Notes under the pieces: generated by a model | Databases searched by the model: none | What the model saw: the letters and a program-made list of their open reading frames with translations, nothing else | Told to the model about the DNA's origin: nothing | Program-made: the position numbers and the translations under genes | In this document: positions 12,070 through 13,428 of the stretch, piece by piece | Position numbering within the stretch: position 1 is the stretch's first letter | How the letters are laid out: each line of letters opens with the position of its first letter | DNA from: JARRQB01 sp965368585 | GTDB lineage: Bacteria; Pseudomonadota; Gammaproteobacteria; Chromatiales; Chromatiaceae | Length of the DNA stretch: 13,428 nt | Direction of reading: 5' to 3' | Assembly: GCA_965368585.1 (NCBI GenBank) | Contig: CBDUNM010000139.1 | Location: forward strand, 1-13,428

Positions 12070-13428
12070 TTACGCAAACCGCTGACGCAGGTCGTCAGCG
12101 GCGCCTTGGATGCCTTTCAAAGTGGACCGGTCGAGTCGCTCAAGATTACGCCACTGCAACGCCGTGCGCGGATGTTGAGCAAAGCGCTTGGCGTGCCTGT
12201 TGAGGAAATCCCAGTACAGTATGGTGAAAGGGCAGGCGTCTTCTCCGGCTGACTTGGCTGGATCGTAGCGACAGTGCTCGCAGTAGTTCGACATCCGCTG
12301 GATGTAGCGTCCACTGGCGGCATAGGGCTTAGAGGCCAGCTTGCCGTTATCGGCGAATTGCGACATGCCGATCGTGTTGGGCGCTTCTACCCACTCCACC
12401 GCATCGACGTAGATGGCTAGATACCACTCGTGTAGGCGGCGCGGGTTAACGCCTAACAGCAACGCGAACAGACCCGTGACCATCAGGCGCTGTATATGGT
12501 GCGCATAGCCGTATTCCAAAGTTTGTGACAACGCCTCTTGGAGGCAACGCATCTCGGTATCGCCGTTCCAGTAAAACGACGGCAGGGGTTGTCGGGCATT
12601 CAGGACGTTTTGCTCCAGCAACTCAGGCATGGCCTGCCAGTAATGGTGGCGAACGTATTCGCGCCATCCCAGCACTTGCCTCACAAAGCCCTCCGTTGAA
12701 TTGAGCGGTGCTCGCCGCTCTTGGAACGCCGCAATTACCGCATCCAGGGCCTCGCGCGGGTTGAGCAGTTTCAGATTCAGCGCCGTGGACAGGCGTGAGT
12801 GGTAAAGCCAAGGTTGTCCCTTCCACATGGCATCTTGGTAAGGACCGAAGTTTTCTAAACGGTGTTCGACAAAGTCGCGGAGGGACCGCAAGGCTTGTCG
12901 ACGAGTAACTGGCCAGTCGAAATGCTTTAGTTGGCCCGGGTGGTCGGGAAAGCGTTTCTCTACCAGGCTAACGACGTCGCGCGTGATTTTATCCTGTTGA
13001 AAGCTTCTTGATTTGGGGACTGAGCTAGGCCCCTGTTTGCCAAAGCTGCGTCGATTTTCCTTATCTAGGTTCCACTGGCCGCCCACGGGTTTCGTGCCAT
13101 CCATCAGGTAGCCGGTCTGCTTTCGCACAAATCGATAGAAGTATTCCATCGTCCACTGTTTTTTTCCTTTTGCCCAAGTTTCGAAGTCGGCTTCCTGGGT
13201 CAAGAAATGCGTGTCTTCGTGAGAGATCAAAGGCACATCACGCTGTTCGCAGGCTTCTGCCAAGGACTGTCGCACCGAGTGCTCCCCCGCTTCGACCATC
13301 ACGACCTGGCGGGGTTGATGCTGTTTAATCGCGCTGCCGATCGCGTCCTCAAAGCTCTCATACGGATGCTGTTCAAGCGCCTGGTAGTCGACATTTAGCC
13401 CCTTTTTCTGAAGCCCCTCGGCATGATG
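12070..13428 (-). CDS. FeS-type bacterial (6-4) photolyase / CryB-like protein, 5' partial
   Basis: The frame is open to the right edge (452 residues visible; about 55 N-terminal residues lie outside). It belongs to the FeS-BCP family typified by Agrobacterium PhrB, which repairs (6-4) photoproducts with FAD and a 4Fe-4S cluster. Four cysteines at visible positions 295, 383, 386 and 399 have the same spacing (88, 3, 13) as PhrB C350, C438, C441 and C454. On that register GYAHHIQRLM supplies the active-site His pair 365/366, and the electron-path residues W342, W390 and Y391 also fall on W, W and Y. The visible N-terminal part (KKGLNVDYQAL, RQVVMVEAGEH, GKKQWTMEYFYR) is the antenna-binding domain. 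The stop at 12070-12072 lies 37 bases before the downstream photolyase ATG, so the two are co-transcribed. It appears intact. Confidence 0.93.
   Translation of the reverse strand, partial: HHAEGLQKKGLNVDYQALEQHPYESFEDAIGSAIKQHQPRQVVMVEAGEHSVRQSLAEACEQRDVPLISHEDTHFLTQEADFETWAKGKKQWTMEYFYRFVRKQTGYLMDGTKPVGGQWNLDKENRRSFGKQGPSSVPKSRSFQQDKITRDVVSLVEKRFPDHPGQLKHFDWPVTRRQALRSLRDFVEHRLENFGPYQDAMWKGQPWLYHSRLSTALNLKLLNPREALDAVIAAFQERRAPLNSTEGFVRQVLGWREYVRHHYWQAMPELLEQNVLNARQPLPSFYWNGDTEMRCLQEALSQTLEYGYAHHIQRLMVTGLFALLLGVNPRRLHEWYLAIYVDAVEWVEAPNTIGMSQFADNGKLASKPYAASGRYIQRMSNYCEHCRYDPAKSAGEDACPFTILYWDFLNRHAKRFAQHPRTALQWRNLERLDRSTLKGIQGAADDLRQRFA

Noticed and set aside
1..13428. Search for CRISPR arrays, tRNA or rRNA genes, tandem repeats and anti-phage systems
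   Set aside because: No regularly spaced repeats, no tRNA-like cloverleaf and no nuclease, toxin or reverse-transcriptase motifs were noticed on either strand by reading.

Overview
The window looks like accessory chromosome of a gammaproteobacterium. GC is moderate to high, promoters and ribosome sites are ordinary bacterial, and the gene set (DUF3429, FAS1, periplasmic glutathione peroxidase, FeS photolyase, DUF2256/DUF3253) is one I associate with marine or halophilic Gammaproteobacteria. The species cannot be read from the sequence. No rRNA, tRNA, CRISPR array or phage module was seen.

Left part (1-4620, genes on +). The window opens inside a decayed IS6-family transposase. Then come a pyridoxamine-phosphate-oxidase-like flavin protein (793-1242), a glutathione peroxidase gene broken by a frameshift (1540-2126), a DUF3429 membrane protein coupled to it by an ATGA overlap (2123-2581), a secreted FAS1/fasciclin protein (3040-3546) with a possible coupled leader ORF, and three very small membrane proteins (3880-4089, 4173-4358, 4355-4528). 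The last two overlap, and a strong hairpin follows them.

Middle (4640-8960). This is a decayed stretch. A minus-strand relic of an IS1-like transposase has lost its catalytic centre (4697-5365). A strong terminator at 5778-5809 points away from any surviving gene. An intact, GC-rich periplasmic gamma-glutamyltransferase follows on the minus strand (5838-7652). Beyond its leader is about 1.3 kb of mostly empty DNA with palindromes and a relic of an integrase-type (rve) transposase (8404-8640). The transferase gene is therefore bracketed by two unrelated IS relics.

Right part (8960-13428, genes on -). This is a photoreactivation operon, read right to left. It starts with a bacterial FeS-type (6-4) photolyase that is cut by the window edge. 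Next is a class II CPD photolyase fused to a renalase-like FAD oxidoreductase, then a 24-codon coupled ORF that may be a truncated gene, and finally a DUF2256-DUF3253 zinc-ribbon protein. Residues for FeS-cluster binding, FAD contact and electron transfer are retained in the photolyases.

Taken together, the intact genes suggest defence against light and oxidative damage: repair of both major UV lesions, a peroxidase (now broken), flavin proteins and glutathione salvage. This theme is inferred from family membership; no regulator lies in the window.
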